From assembly GCA_023614405.1 (NCBI GenBank), contig CM042693.1, positions 338,937,527-339,001,526 on the forward strand: a stretch of 64,000 bases of DNA, in the 5' to 3' direction. This DNA is from Avena insularis. Its lineage: Eukaryota; Streptophyta; Magnoliopsida; Poales; Poaceae. The translations under genes and the position numbers were made by a program. Shown in pieces: positions 11,201 to 22,630 of this stretch. The notes beneath the pieces were generated by a model that did no database searches, was not told where the DNA came from, and saw nothing but the letters and a program-made list of their open reading frames with translations. Each line of letters begins with the position of its first letter. The first letter of the stretch is position 1.

Positions 11201-12236
11201 CAACAAAGGGAACCATGTTTATATGGCTATCTTTTTGTGTGTGCACTAGAAGAAAACCACCTAGGGACTTAGAGATTGAACATGTTTCTCGTATAGTGGC
11301 TTCCGTGTACAGCCACATGCTAAATGGGCTCTGGCTTAGTCAACTACATAGTGGAAGACCCATGCATTGGCATCTTCAGGTTAACTAGAATTGTGTATGG
11401 AAATATATCCCTACATTGGTGCCTGGTAGACAAGCTAGCATTGTGTATTGGGAGGACTTCTATGGAAAGACTTTGTTACATTCTCGATCTGCCGGTACTC
11501 CATTTGTGAGTACTTATCCAGCGGCCACTGGTGGCGTCAAGACGAGATTGCGTCATGTGGGTAAAGTGTACAACTTATGCAGAAGATCAAATTCTAAGTA
11601 CTTAGCCGTGTCCCCGGTTATGGACAATACTGAGCAACTAAGGCCTGAAGCTATGGAAGATCTCGACATTCCAATTTCTCAAAGTAAAACTTGATGGTGA
11701 CAACAAGGGATTTTGAAGCACTTGGAGTTTTCCAAGAAGTTCAGAAAGATTTGACAAAGATCAAAAACTATTTTGAAAAGATAGGATAAAACTATATTGC
11801 TTTCTGCAAAAGAACCTAAACCCCACTTAGCCAAATATGCATGTAATGATAGGATCCACATATTTCTACATAGTAGTGAAACTTGCCAATACAATTCAAA
11901 TGTATTGACCCTTGTGGCTGCAACTTATTATGTTGCAGGTTTGTTTGATGTTAGTGAAGTGCGTTGAATAGGATTACAAGTCTACAACCAACATGATTGC
12001 CTGTGGCACTTTGAAGATGAAGGACCCCATGCTATTGTTATATTCTGCTGCATTGTAATGAGATAGCCAAATGAGCTATGTAAGATGTAATAATTTATTT
12101 TATTCCTAGTTATAAAGTTGTATTAAGACCTTTGTTTCTTGATATTACATCTTAACTGTGGATGCTAGCTATTGATCCAGGGACTAGCATTGTAAACACA
12201 GGGATCTCTACCTTATTAAAGGTTGGGAACCTTACA
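8293..12236 (+). repeat. 5' LTR of the gag-only Gypsy element
   Basis: Starts TGTCACATCCCAAAAT and ends AACCTTACA. The first kilobase is AT-rich. A GC-rich block at about 9060-9970 follows, with CTG|GTAAGC at 9594-9602 resembling a splice donor. Near the 3' end are the stem-loop-like motifs described in the findings (11609-11626 and about 12162-12190). Open frames in the GC-rich block are not conserved as proteins and are not annotated. Confidence 0.93.
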
Positions 12237-12238
12237 GA

Positions 12239-12250
12239 TGGTATCAGAGC
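12239..12250 (+). other. Primer binding site, initiator tRNA-Met type
   Basis: TGGTATCAGAGC starts 2 bp after the 5' LTR. This is the standard sequence complementary to the 3' end of plant initiator tRNA-Met, used to prime minus-strand synthesis. Confidence 0.9.
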
Positions 12251-12820
12251 ACTGTGTTGCCTGTAGGATTGTAACCCTAGGATTGGACAAAACCCCTTAG
12301 AAAAATAGGAGTTGTTTTTGTTCCAAAACATATTTACAAACAATCTTGTAAACTCTTTCCTCAACCATTTTGATTTTGATTCTATATCTCTTATTTTTCA
12401 ACTTGATGGACAAAGCCTACCCCATGGCCAAAGACTTCACCATGTGCAAAGGATTTCATCAACTCTAATGACTTCAACATCTTCAAGTGATTTCAACTTT
12501 AGTTTCACCAAGGACTTCAACTTAGACATCACTAAGAACTACAAGTGAAAACCAAGAGACATTAGATTGCCTACCAAAGACATTGATATCAAGTTAGAGT
12601 ATGGATCATATTGACCTATGAGGTATGATTATACTAAGTTATTTATTTCAAAAGAAAACTTGTTGTTTCCTTCAAATCATGAGTTAAGCTCATAAGTTGT
12701 TAAGTAAATAAGTTTCTTGTTGATTGCTTGATTGTTTGATTGAACTTGGTTGGTTTTGAGTTGTGTGTTAAAACTTATTAAAAACCTATCCACCAATACT
12801 TATCCCTATCAAACCAACAG
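12251..12820 (+). other. Leader between primer binding site and gag
   Basis: No convincing ORF. The leader is 570 bp here, against about 1.9 kb in the related element at 33235-35140, whose two additional ORFs are absent here. It ends in CCAACAG directly before the gag ATG, a splice-acceptor-like context. Confidence 0.5.
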
Positions 12821-13894
12821 ATGCCTCCCCGTCGTGCCAACCCCAACCAAAACAACAACAACATCACCCCTGAGATGCAGCAGATGTTGGCGGCTCAGAC
12901 ACAGTTGATGCAGGAGATGACCACATACATACAGAATCAGAACAATAACAACAACAACAACAATCAGAATAATCCTCCAGCACTTGATATGCTCACCAAG
13001 TTTCTGAAACTTAGGCCTGCAAGATTCTCTGGAACAACTGATCCAATGGAAGCCAATGACTGGTTACGTTCAGTGAACAAAGACTTAGTGACTGTTGGCT
13101 GCACCGATGAAGAAAAAGTTAGGTTTGCAGCATTTCTACTTGAAGGACCAGCAACAACATGGTGGGACAACTTTCAGATCACCACTCCCCTTGAAGATGT
13201 AACTTGGGCTATTTTTGAGGATGGATTCAGAACAACTCACATCTCACTTGGAGTGATGTACTTGAAGAAAAAGGAGTTTCACAATCTGAAACAGCGTCAC
13301 CTCAGTGTGGCTGAGTATATTGAAGAATTCAACAATCTGGCACGCTATGCACCAGATGAAGTTGATACAGATGCTAAGAGAAAGGACAAATTTCTTGAAG
13401 GACTTAATGATGAGTTGAACCTGCAGCTAGCTGTTGCCTATGTCCTAACTTATCAATCACTCTGTGACAAAGCCACTATATTGGAAAACAAGATGAATCA
13501 AGTTGAGAATAGAAAGAGGAAGCATAAACTCAAGAATCACTCGGGATCATCAAAAAAGAAGCATTCATTCAAAAAGAGCAATGAAGATTCTGGACCACAT
13601 CAGTATCACCACAACAACAATGGAAGTGATAATAATGGAAATGATACTGACAATGGAGATGACCTTAGTCAGAATCAACATGATACTTTCAGGAAGAAAG
13701 ATATTAGCCAGTTGCAGTGCTATAATTGTAAGGAGCTTGGACACTATGCATCAGACTGTCCTGAGAAGAAAAAGAAAAAGGATGCTAGAAAAGCCAATGG
13801 AAATGACTCCAATGTGACCCAGAAAGGACATGTGAACCACATTGACATGGATGGAAACTTTGAAGAGATAGAAGAAGTGGATGTCAGAAACTAG
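12821..13894 (+). CDS. Gag polyprotein, intact, 357 aa
   Basis: Gag packages element RNA into virus-like particles in the cytoplasm. The ORF runs uninterrupted from ATG to TAG. The N-terminus MPPRRANPNQ leads into Asn/Gln-rich tracts (residues 8-51). Next comes the retrotransposon Gag core (about 55-230) with FSGTTDP, WWDNFQ and KKKEFHNLKQ motifs and a stretch of typical capsid helices. The C-terminal part is Lys/His/Asn-rich and holds one CCHC zinc knuckle (C300, C303, H308, C313). It is closely similar to the Gag of the chromovirus at 35141. Where that element continues into protease, this ORF instead stops after an acidic EEIEEVDVRN tail. An intact Gag beside a missing pol suggests retained selection or a young copy. 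Confidence 0.92.
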   Translation: MPPRRANPNQNNNNITPEMQQMLAAQTQLMQEMTTYIQNQNNNNNNNNQNNPPALDMLTKFLKLRPARFSGTTDPMEANDWLRSVNKDLVTVGCTDEEKVRFAAFLLEGPATTWWDNFQITTPLEDVTWAIFEDGFRTTHISLGVMYLKKKEFHNLKQRHLSVAEYIEEFNNLARYAPDEVDTDAKRKDKFLEGLNDELNLQLAVAYVLTYQSLCDKATILENKMNQVENRKRKHKLKNHSGSSKKKHSFKKSNEDSGPHQYHHNNNGSDNNGNDTDNGDDLSQNQHDTFRKKDISQLQCYNCKELGHYASDCPEKKKKKDARKANGNDSNVTQKGHVNHIDMDGNFEEIEEVDVRN

Positions 13895-14059
13895 TTAACT
13901 CAGAAGAGTCAAATAAGGATTCCTTGTCTGGATATCAAGTGTTGAACCCATAGTCAAGTGAACCATCAATGTAACCCTATGAGACTTTATTTTAAGGGTG
14001 GTAGTACCCTAGTTGCCTTGAAGCCAATTTGTAACCCTAGCCTTCCCAAATATCGGGAC

Positions 14060-14084
14060 GAGATTTATTTTAAGGGTGGTAGCC
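14060..14084 (+). promoter_or_regulatory. Polypurine tract before the 3' LTR
   Basis: ATTTATTTTAAGGGTGGTAG lies just before the 3' LTR start at 14085 and is the plus-strand primer site. An almost identical sequence, TTATTTTAAGGGTGGTAG, occurs about 78 bp upstream (13986-14004). Confidence 0.7.
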
Positions 14085-17000
14085 TGTCACATCCCAAAAT
14101 TTTCCAAATTTTGTAATGTGAAAAATAAATAAACAAATTAAACAATTGTTGATTTTTAGGGTGAGAAGAAACTTTTTGATTCCAATTGGAAACATCCAAA
14201 CTTATTTTGATCAAATAAATCCTAAAGGGATCTAAAAAGATAAACAATTAATAAAGAAAGTTTTAATAATTGGAATTACTATTTTTAGATCTTTTAATAA
14301 AAAGATTTGATTTTCAAAAGCAAAGGTAGATTTATAAATAAGGATTATTTTATAGAGCCAAATTAAATCTTGGCCAAGCTTTTGAAACAAAATAGTTCTA
14401 TTAGATAAAAAGAGTAAAGGTTTAATAAAATAAAATAATGAGGATTTATTAGTATTCAATTTTATTAAAGTAAAGGCTTTTCCATTTTAAATAAAAACTA
14501 AAAAACTTGTTAATTTATTTTAAATAAGATTTCCAAGTGTTTTATATTTTCAAATAAAACCTACTGAAAGGTTTTGGTTTGTTTTAGATTTCAAATAGAG
14601 TTTTTAAATAAATAAAATCCTATTTGAATTAATAACTAAAGTCTATTTTATTTAATTATTAATGGATCCTAAAAAGAATAAAAATTATTTGTTTTGGACT
14701 TTGATTTGTGTTGTTAAACAGAATTAAAATCTACACAAAGTTTGGCAAAGGTTTGAATTCATTTGGATGTTTGAATTGTTTGAATAAAAACAAAACAGAA
14801 AATCAAATAGAAAAAGAAAAAGCAATCAGAATAAAAAATAGAAACGGACGCAGCCCACTGCCAGGCCCAACCCAGCCCAGCAACCTAGCCCAGCTAAACT
14901 CCCCGCGGTGAAACATTTTCTATCCAATCCTGCACCCTTGATCAGACGCATGTGCAGCCCCATCTCTCTCTCCTCATCGCCAAGACGGCCCACACCGACG
15001 TCATCGTCTCCCTCGCGACCGTTCTTCCCCTGCCGTTGCTGCCGATTGAATGCGGCGATCAATTCGCGTTAATGGCGGGCTTAATTCCTCTAGCGACCAT
15101 GCTCTCTTAAGCACCTCTCCCTCCTCGCCATTTCCCCTCAGAAACCACTGCACGGGAGCCACCAGGCTGCCTCGAATCGGCTTTGCACCGCCACTGCTCC
15201 GGCGAGCTTCTCCAGTGAATTCCGGCAAACCGCAGCCGCGCCTCTCCTCCCTCTACACGCGAGCTTGCTCCCCACCTCCTGGCGCATCTGCCCGTGTGCT
15301 CCATTCACTTGCGCGCGCTCCAAAACGTCGGCTTCATCATCACCTGAGCACCGCCGCGTCTGTCCCTTCTCCGGCGACCTCCCCCTGGTAAGCTCAGACC
15401 GCCCCAGCACCTCTCAGTGATGCTCCCTTACTCGCGACCCTCGTGCGCACCTAACCGTGCCTCTACTTTGTCTTAGCGCGGTCCTAAACGACGCCAGCGA
15501 TGACAACTCGAGAGCACCGCCGCCTGCAGCAACTCCGACGAGTGATTACTCCCGTCCCTGTGCGCCCCTTGCCTCCTCGCGACCACCTTGAGCATCGCCA
15601 CGATCCCCTAAGCACGGTGAGATGTTTCCCTCCTTCCTTTGCTTCCTGTATCGCCGGAACCGCCGTTAGCCGAGCGTCGCCGCTGCGCGCTGCCGTCGAG
15701 CGCCGCCCAACCATGGTCAGAGGCACCGTGTCCGTTAGATTAGGATCCGTTGGCTGAGATTAGAACTAGACGAAGGGGTACGAGTTGATCAGCGTCGTGC
15801 GTATTAACTTAAATCCTGCGGTCCAGAGAGGCTGATCCGCACGAAGCGGTACCGGCCAATAAGAGCGAGCCACGTGGACATGGTTTAGTTTAAAACAGAA
15901 ATTTGAATCTCATTGATATGCAAACTTGTAAAATTCATAACTTTAGTTCTACACGTCCAAATTTTGCAAATTTTATATCAATGGAATCAGTAGAACAAGT
16001 ACTTTGCAACCATGCAATTTGTTTAATGATTTGATTCTGGAAAATTGGTTGAAATTGCAGAAACATGTGTAGGCTTATTATGAATATAAAAATTGTTCTA
16101 GATATAATTTTAATGTGAAATCTTTGCAAAATGATTTTTTGTGAACCTACTGACCCTAGGAACCAACTTATGGATTTAAAAATGTATTTTGTGAAGTTTA
16201 GGAATAAATATTTGAATTAGCTCATTTCTAGTCAAATAAAAATATTGATTATGATTTAGAAATGATTTTTGAGTAAAATCTTTGGGAAATGATTTGATTC
16301 AAACCTTCTGACCCTAAACACCAAGTTTTGAGAATTAAAATATACTTGGTGAACCCTTTAAAGAATATTGCTTTGCTAAAAGTATTTTCAACCACATAAA
16401 ATAATGATTTGATTTAAGAAATGGTTTATAGATAAAACCTTTTGCAAATGGTTTTACCACTTTAGTAAAATGACCACTTTTGAACTTTATAATGTTTAGA
16501 GCCTTGTAGAAACCACTTTTGAAAATAAAACTATCATTTGCATGCTTGCATGCATGACCTTGTTTTTGTTATTTTATGTGTGACAAATTGTTTGAATGTT
16601 GTGTTGAATATGTGTTTGCTTGATTGAATTGTAGTGGAATTAGAAGAGTGTGATATTTGCAAGATCAAGAAGTGAACCAACATTCTCTACTAAAAAGGCA
16701 AGTGACACTATCATCCATGTCCTACTATTTTCATTACACTTAGTAGATTTTTGTAACATGCATGATAAGACTACTATATTTCTATGCTATGCTATATCCT
16801 ATTAGGATATCCTTATATCCTCCTTAGTGAAAACATTGTAGTTGTAGTATGCTTAGCCCTGCTATATATTTGGAATCGGATACATGATTTGATTATATAA
16901 AGTGTTGGAAAGATATATGTTTTATATAATAAAACAAGAACTCAATGAACCACCTGGGTGGAAAGAGGATACCCCATTTTGGACAAGGTGGCAACAAAGG

Positions 17001-18029
17001 GAACCATGTTTATATGGCTATCTTTTTTGTGTGTGCACTAGAAGAAAGCCACCCAGGGACTTAGAGATTGAACATGTTTCTCGTACAGTGGCTTCCGTGT
17101 ACAGCCACATGCTAAATGGGCTCTAGCTTAGTCAACTACATAGTGGAAGACCCATGCATTGGCATCTTCAGGTTAACTAGAATTGTGTATGGAAATATAT
17201 CCCTACATTGGTGCCTGGTAGACAAGCTAGCATTGTGTATTGGGAGGACTTTTATGGAAAGATTTTATCACATTCTCGATCTGCCGGTACTCCATTTGGT
17301 GAGTACTTATCCAGCGGCCACTGGTGGCGTCAAGACGAGATTGTGTCATGTGGGTAAAGTGTACAACTTCTGCAGAAGATCAAATTCTAAGTACTTAGCC
17401 GTGTCCCCGGTTATGGACAATACTGAGCAACTAAGGCCTGAAGCTATGGAAGATCTCGACATTCCAATTTCTCAAAGTAAAACTTGATGGTGACAACAAG
17501 GGATTTTGAAGCACTTGGAGTTTTCCAAGAAGTTTAGAAAGATTTGACAAAGATCAAAAACTATTTTGAAAAGATAGGATAAAACTATATTGCTTTCTGC
17601 AAAAGAGCCTAAACCCCACTTAGCCAAATATGCATGTAATGATAGGATCCACATATTTCTACATAGTAGTGAAACTTGCCAATACAATTCAAATGTATTG
17701 ACCCTTGTGGCTGCAACTTATTATGTTGCAGGTTTGTTTGATGTTAGTGAAGTGCGTTGAATAGGATTACAAGTCTACAACCAACATGATTGCCTGTGGC
17801 ACTTTGAAGATGAAGGACCCCACGCTATTGTTATATTCTGCTGCATTGTAATGAGATAGCCAAATGAGCTATGTAAGATGTAATAATTTATTTTATTCCT
17901 GGTTATAAAGTTGTATTAAGACCTTTGTTTCTTGATATTACATCTTAACTGTGGATGCTAGCTATTGATCCAGGGACTAGCATTGTAAACACAGGGATCT
18001 CTACCTTATTAAAGGTTGGGAACCTTACA
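14085..18029 (+). repeat. 3' LTR of the gag-only Gypsy element
   Basis: Aligns end to end with the 5' LTR. Most differences are single substitutions, with one more diverged patch near 14925-14995, which corresponds to 9130-9200 in the 5' copy. It is followed by the target duplication GATGA. Confidence 0.93.
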
Positions 18030-18959
18030 GATGAACATTCACCCACAGTAGATTTAGCAATACGATCGTGTCCTCAAGTTTATATTGCTATCTCATTCGA
18101 AGTAACTCAACTCCTTAGACCATGAGATCACGTCAATCACTACTACTGGAAGAGTACTTTGATTCCATCAAACATGACACCGTAATAGGGTGACTATAAA
18201 GATGTCGTCGGGTACTTAGAGAGTGTTAGTTGAGGCTCGTGGATCAATAGTGGGATTTTTCCACCCCGATGACGGAGAGATATACTCAGGGCCCTCTCGG
18301 TGATATCACATTAACATAGCTTACAAGCAAGTGATAAGATGACTAATAATGTTATATCACGGGAACAATAAAAGAGTACTTATCGGTATCGAGATCGAAC
18401 TGGGTATGGATGATACCATATGATCAGATCTCAGACAAGTAAAATATCATGAGACAAAAGGAATTGGTTACTGCAAAAAAGGTTTACACCATCACCGGTT
18501 TATCGTTAAACTAGTGGGAGTCAATATGGATCTCCAGGTCCCGCTAATGATTATTGATCAAAGAGAGTATCGATCATGTACACATAGTTCTCGAACTTGT
18601 AGGGAGACACACTTAAGGGTAGTCGACACATTTTAGTGGATAGGAAACATAGGAGAAAATACTGGACATCGCAGGAATTGTTCTGACGAATCTGTCAGAA
18701 TAGTTTTGGTGTATCGAGATATTGCAAGGGATTGAATTGTTAATGTGTTTATTAAATGAAGTGTTCATTAAATGATTGGCATTAAGTCAAGTGAATTAAA
18801 AAGTGGTTTTAATGATATGACTCTTGATTTGTGTGTGGAGATTTATTGCGAGAAAAATGACTCTTCATTTTTTGAGTGAAGATTCCACTAGCCATGATGA
18901 GGGGAGAGTAGGGGGCACCCTCTTGGCCTTCGGCCAAGGGAGGGGGATGCCCCTCCACC

Positions 18960-18968
18960 TATAAAAGG
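18960..18968 (+). promoter_or_regulatory. TATA box of the Copia solo LTR
   Basis: TATAAAAGG lies about 475 bp before the 3' end of the LTR, directly after a GC-rich tract, where BARE-type LTR promoters carry their TATA box. Confidence 0.6.
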
Positions 18969-19434
18969 AGGGGTGGAGCTCCTGTATTACTCACTCATTC
19001 CTTCTCTTCTCATATGCCCTTCGGATGGCATCTTCCTCCCCTAGCTAGCCTTGTCCATTGACATGAGCATGGTGCTTAGGCAAATCCATGTTCAAGATCT
19101 TCCCCACCACCACCTCTACCATATCGTAGTGCTGGTGCAGTTCCCGAGGATCCCCTACTTCTGCTACCCAACTAGAGCAAGGGATAGAAGTCGTCGGCAC
19201 ACCGAACGTATGATCGATTATGGAGGCATTGCCCCTTTTTACCGTTGATCGTCTGCATGTCTGTGAGGACGGTCATATACATCTACAACAACCACGTTTG
19301 TTTGCGGGAACGTTATCCCGCTTATGGTATTCAAAGGTGAGTCCTTCTGAAATTGTTACAAGTGTTGCCTAGATTCGATCTTGGTAATTGCTATCGTAGA
19401 ATTTTTTTTGTTTTACATGAAACGAACCCCATGA

Positions 19435-19758
19435 CTAAAAACTATTGTTTAACTAATACTTAGAATCAAGGAGGAAGCACTTACGAAGTAGGGCGTAGGA
19501 CGCCAGGTTTGGCCACAAACAAATCTCCATTTTCATCGTGCCCTTCACTTTTCATCTTGTCTTCATCGGCTGTGTAGCATCATCCCACAGAGCAATCACA
19601 TTGGATGACCCATGGAACATGACCATCTATATCTTCCATCAGTGGCATGTCTTGTGGAAGGAATGATACACTACGAGGACCTACGAGTTCAATTGCCGGC
19701 TTTTTCCCGCCCTTTCCTTGAAGAGGATCCCATGCCAACCATGACTGATATGTGTGTG

Positions 19759-19789
<31 letters not shown>

Positions 19790-20473
19790 GTTGATCTGAG
19801 TGAATACACATATCCACCCTGGTGGTATTTATGGAGGACGCAACGATCGGACCAAAATAAAAATAATAATAGACACATATGAGCCCGTCACTTATTGTGG
19901 CAGAAGAATATAACTAACAAAGTGTGAATACATAAATGCCACTGAACATAAATAAATTTAACATAGGGGATACATTGTGGCAATGTTGCTATGGATCCCC
20001 ATCGAGGGCTCTAATAAGTTCCTTCAAATATTATATCTTGACACGTTGGTCCATGATAAGGACTCGTGCTTCAACAGGAAATGGGTCATCACACCACATG
20101 AAGTATACACACCCTACCATAATTTTGGACAATGATTACATGTATCACACTTTCCTATATATTTTTATATGATGGTTGTAAGTAAATACCTGATCGTCAG
20201 CCACAGGACAATCTCAATACCTTCTACCAACATTTTGGTACCTACAGTCATAGCAAAGCCTAATCACAAAGTTGCAGTCGCAACAAAAACATCGATTATC
20301 CACCATTTAGTAGATGTAGATGAGGAGAGAAACATTTTTTTTGGTGTATGGTATATATATAGCTACAAATGCATGCATTGTTGTATGGGGTAACAACCAT
20401 GCTGTCATTTAGTAGCAGGGACTTGTCTACATCACATGCAAAAGCAAACAATGCATAGGTGAGTGCATGGTGT
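19435..20473. other. Unassigned sequence with a weak - strand coding remnant
   Basis: On the - strand, 19492-19735 gives a frame with one internal TGA: VGPRSVSFLPQDMPLMED, then DGHVPWVIQCDCSVG, then ENGDLFVAKPGVLRPT. It is followed by a GTAAGT that could be a splice donor. The family is unknown. It may belong with the fragment at 7850-8030 on the other side of the solo LTR. A GA microsatellite lies at 19759-19790. The rest shows nothing recognisable. Confidence 0.3.
19759..19790 (+). repeat. GA dinucleotide microsatellite
   Basis: An imperfect (GA)n run of about 32 bp with one AAA interruption. Confidence 0.85.
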
Positions 20474-20872
20474 TGTCTACATCACCTGCTTAGTGATTCA
20501 GTAATTCACTGTTCAATGATTTAATTTATCACAACAATGATTTAGTGGTTCACGTGTGTTGTTGGTCCAACAACAATAATTTATAAGCCATGTGCGTGTT
20601 CCATGAGCAATAGTTTCCAATGTTTTGATACCATCTAGCTTTGAAATCACAGAGCACTATCACCAGTGGGCGCTTGTTGTTGTCTACATCACCTACAAAA
20701 TCAACCATGATAAAATTGGCCCGGTGCATGTTCACATCTCTACCATTAAGTGGTTTAATTCATCATAGCAATTATTTAGTGGTTCATGTGTGTTGTTGGT
20801 CCAGGAGAAATAATTACTACGCCATGTGGGTGTTCTGGGAGCAATAATATCCAATGTTTTGCTACCGTTGTA
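20474..20872 (+). repeat. Two-copy tandem duplication, unit about 200 bp, diverged
   Basis: Both units begin GTTGTCTACATCACCT (about 20474 and 20679). They share TGTGTTGTTGGTCCA, GCCATGTGNGTGTTC and GAGCAATANTNTCCAATGTTTTG in the same order, with clear divergence and small indels between. The repeat is non-coding. Confidence 0.65.
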
Positions 20873-22625
20873 ACGCCCCCCATCGGGTCTATGCAGATCT
20901 CAACATTTTTCGCCAAAATCCTCATAGAAGCGATTCAAAGACGCCCACCAAACACTTCTGTGTGGGTGGGATTTTCAACAAGTATTTACATCACAATCAT
21001 AGTAGTTTAGAACATAGTGCACAAGATACATATATATATATATAGCAACGACTCGACGAGTCAAGGATACAACTGGTATCATTCGAAGATACAACTCAAG
21101 AAGAAAGCGAAATAGTATCCGAGCACGAATAAGAACCAAATGGGACTAAGAGTCCTGAAGAATAACCAAGCGGTGTTCATAACCATGTCCAGGACAAGCC
21201 GGAAGGGTAACCTTGCTAACTTCATTGAACACATACCTGTCAAAGCCAAAGGGTGCCGACAAAGGGTAAAGGAAAACAGAAAGAGAGCGGTCAGTACTGA
21301 GGCCAGTACACAACGAGTCTTAAAATTCGGTGGCTCTCGCCTACATGGGTATGGTGGGCTCAGCGACAACAAATCTTGCACTATCTAACATATAGATACA
21401 CAATACAACTTCAGCTATTAGAGCGAGGTAAGGGAGCTCTACACGGGAAAAAAGAATATAACACCAAACATAACCCATCCGAAGGTTTTCCCTTCGAAGA
21501 ATAGTCGAGGAAGTCCTCTTGCAAAACACACATGGTGGCAATTTAGTTATCCAATTGTTCAGTTGATAAGGCTATTTACTAATCATATTATTAGTGGCAA
21601 AGCATGAGTGGTGTCGTCTATGATCATGACACTATACTCCTGAGGTGTCCATAGCCGTGGACACACGGCTTCTCGAAAAAAATTACCCTGCAGGGATGCA
21701 CTACTGTATCCAAACGCATGTTCAACCCTTCAGGCAACATATTATGCGTGCCTTCCGAATCTCACAACAAGAACTTTCCCATAACTACGCGCGTATCCAA
21801 AGGCATCATCTACTATATTGATCCAACTAGGATGCACAACGATTCTCAAGGGAGATACATCGTTTGCGACCACGATCGAGAAGGATCAGAGCTCCACTAT
21901 GGAAGATGACCTCTTGGATGAACCACATTTATGTATGCAATGCAGTTGGTATCCACCAAAATATCATAGCATCACCATGTCCGAAGACATATTATAGTCA
22001 CCATACCCGAGGACATATTATGCATATGCACCAAATGTAAAAACAAATTGTAACCATCTAGATAAACGAATAGCATTGGAAGTTGAGGGGGGGGGGGTCC
22101 CATAGGACCCCATGTTTGGTTCGCACGGTGAACTCAGAACTGGTACCGTAGAATAAACGGTCCTAGGTCGGCTCAAGCAGTTCCCAAAGGTGGTTCCTAC
22201 CGGGGCCTTACCATTAGGTGAAGCCATAACCAACAACATCATATTAATTATCTTATCACCAACAATATCCAAGTATCATGTTCCACTTGTATAAGTGCAG
22301 TACTAAGCATTCCTACGACTCACAAGGTCAAAAGTAGCTAAACAAACAAGGCAATAGCATAACCAAAGCAATATGATGGAGCAGGAAAATAAAGGAATGG
22401 TACTAAATAATTGATAATAAGGATAACAATAGACCAACGTGAGGAAGTAAAGACTATAAATACAAAATAGGTAGAAGGGGGAGAATGCTCGCCTGTGAGA
22501 CAAAGTCGGTGACCGAAAGCTTGTCGCATCTCGCAGCAACTCATCGTCCTATCCGATAAGAAGCAAAGCACTAGAAAAACAACCGATGTAATATTTAATA
22601 CTACGACAGAAGATCTGGCATGTTT
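20873..22625 (-). mobile_element. Antisense Gypsy LTR-like fragment (boundaries approximate)
   Basis: There is no gene. On the - strand it carries TGTCC-N8-GGACA (21646-21663) preceded by AGCCGTG-like bases, the same block found near the 3' end of the Tekay-type LTRs elsewhere in this window. Its text otherwise does not match them closely. It is cut at 22625 by the insertion of the Athila-type element, and sequence from 45177 onward continues it in the pre-insertion order. Confidence 0.45.
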
Positions 22626-22630
22626 ATGAT

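Larger units (their letters stand above)
8293..18029 (+). mobile_element. Non-autonomous Ty3/Gypsy element (Tekay/Del-like), 9.7 kb, gag only
   Basis: The element has two LTRs of 3944 and 3945 bp beginning TGTCACATCCC and ending CCTTACA, and a perfect 5-bp target duplication GATGA on both sides. It has a tRNA-Met-type primer binding site, one gag ORF and a purine-rich tract. The internal region is only 1848 bp and contains no protease, RT, RNase H or integrase, and no remnant of them is visible. Over 80 percent of its length is LTR. It inserted in the same orientation as the Copia solo LTR that holds it. Confidence 0.93.
8037..19434 (+). mobile_element. Solo LTR of a BARE/Angela-like Ty1/Copia element, split by a nested Gypsy element
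   Basis: 8037-8292 and 18035-19434 join into one LTR of about 1.66 kb. The left part begins TG...GGAATATGCCCGAGAGG and continues with the AATAATAAATG-type start of Triticeae BARE/Angela LTRs. The right part has the GTGACTATAAAG region, GACGGAGAGATA, a TATA box and the GATCTTGGTAATTGCTATCGTAG end. The terminal bases read CCCCATGA, so the final CA is mutated. Flanks ATAAA (left) and CTAAA (right) are a candidate target duplication with one mismatch. There is no primer binding site or coding region on either side, so this is a solo LTR formed before the nested insertion (TSD GATGA at 8288-8292 and 18030-18034). Confidence 0.8.
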
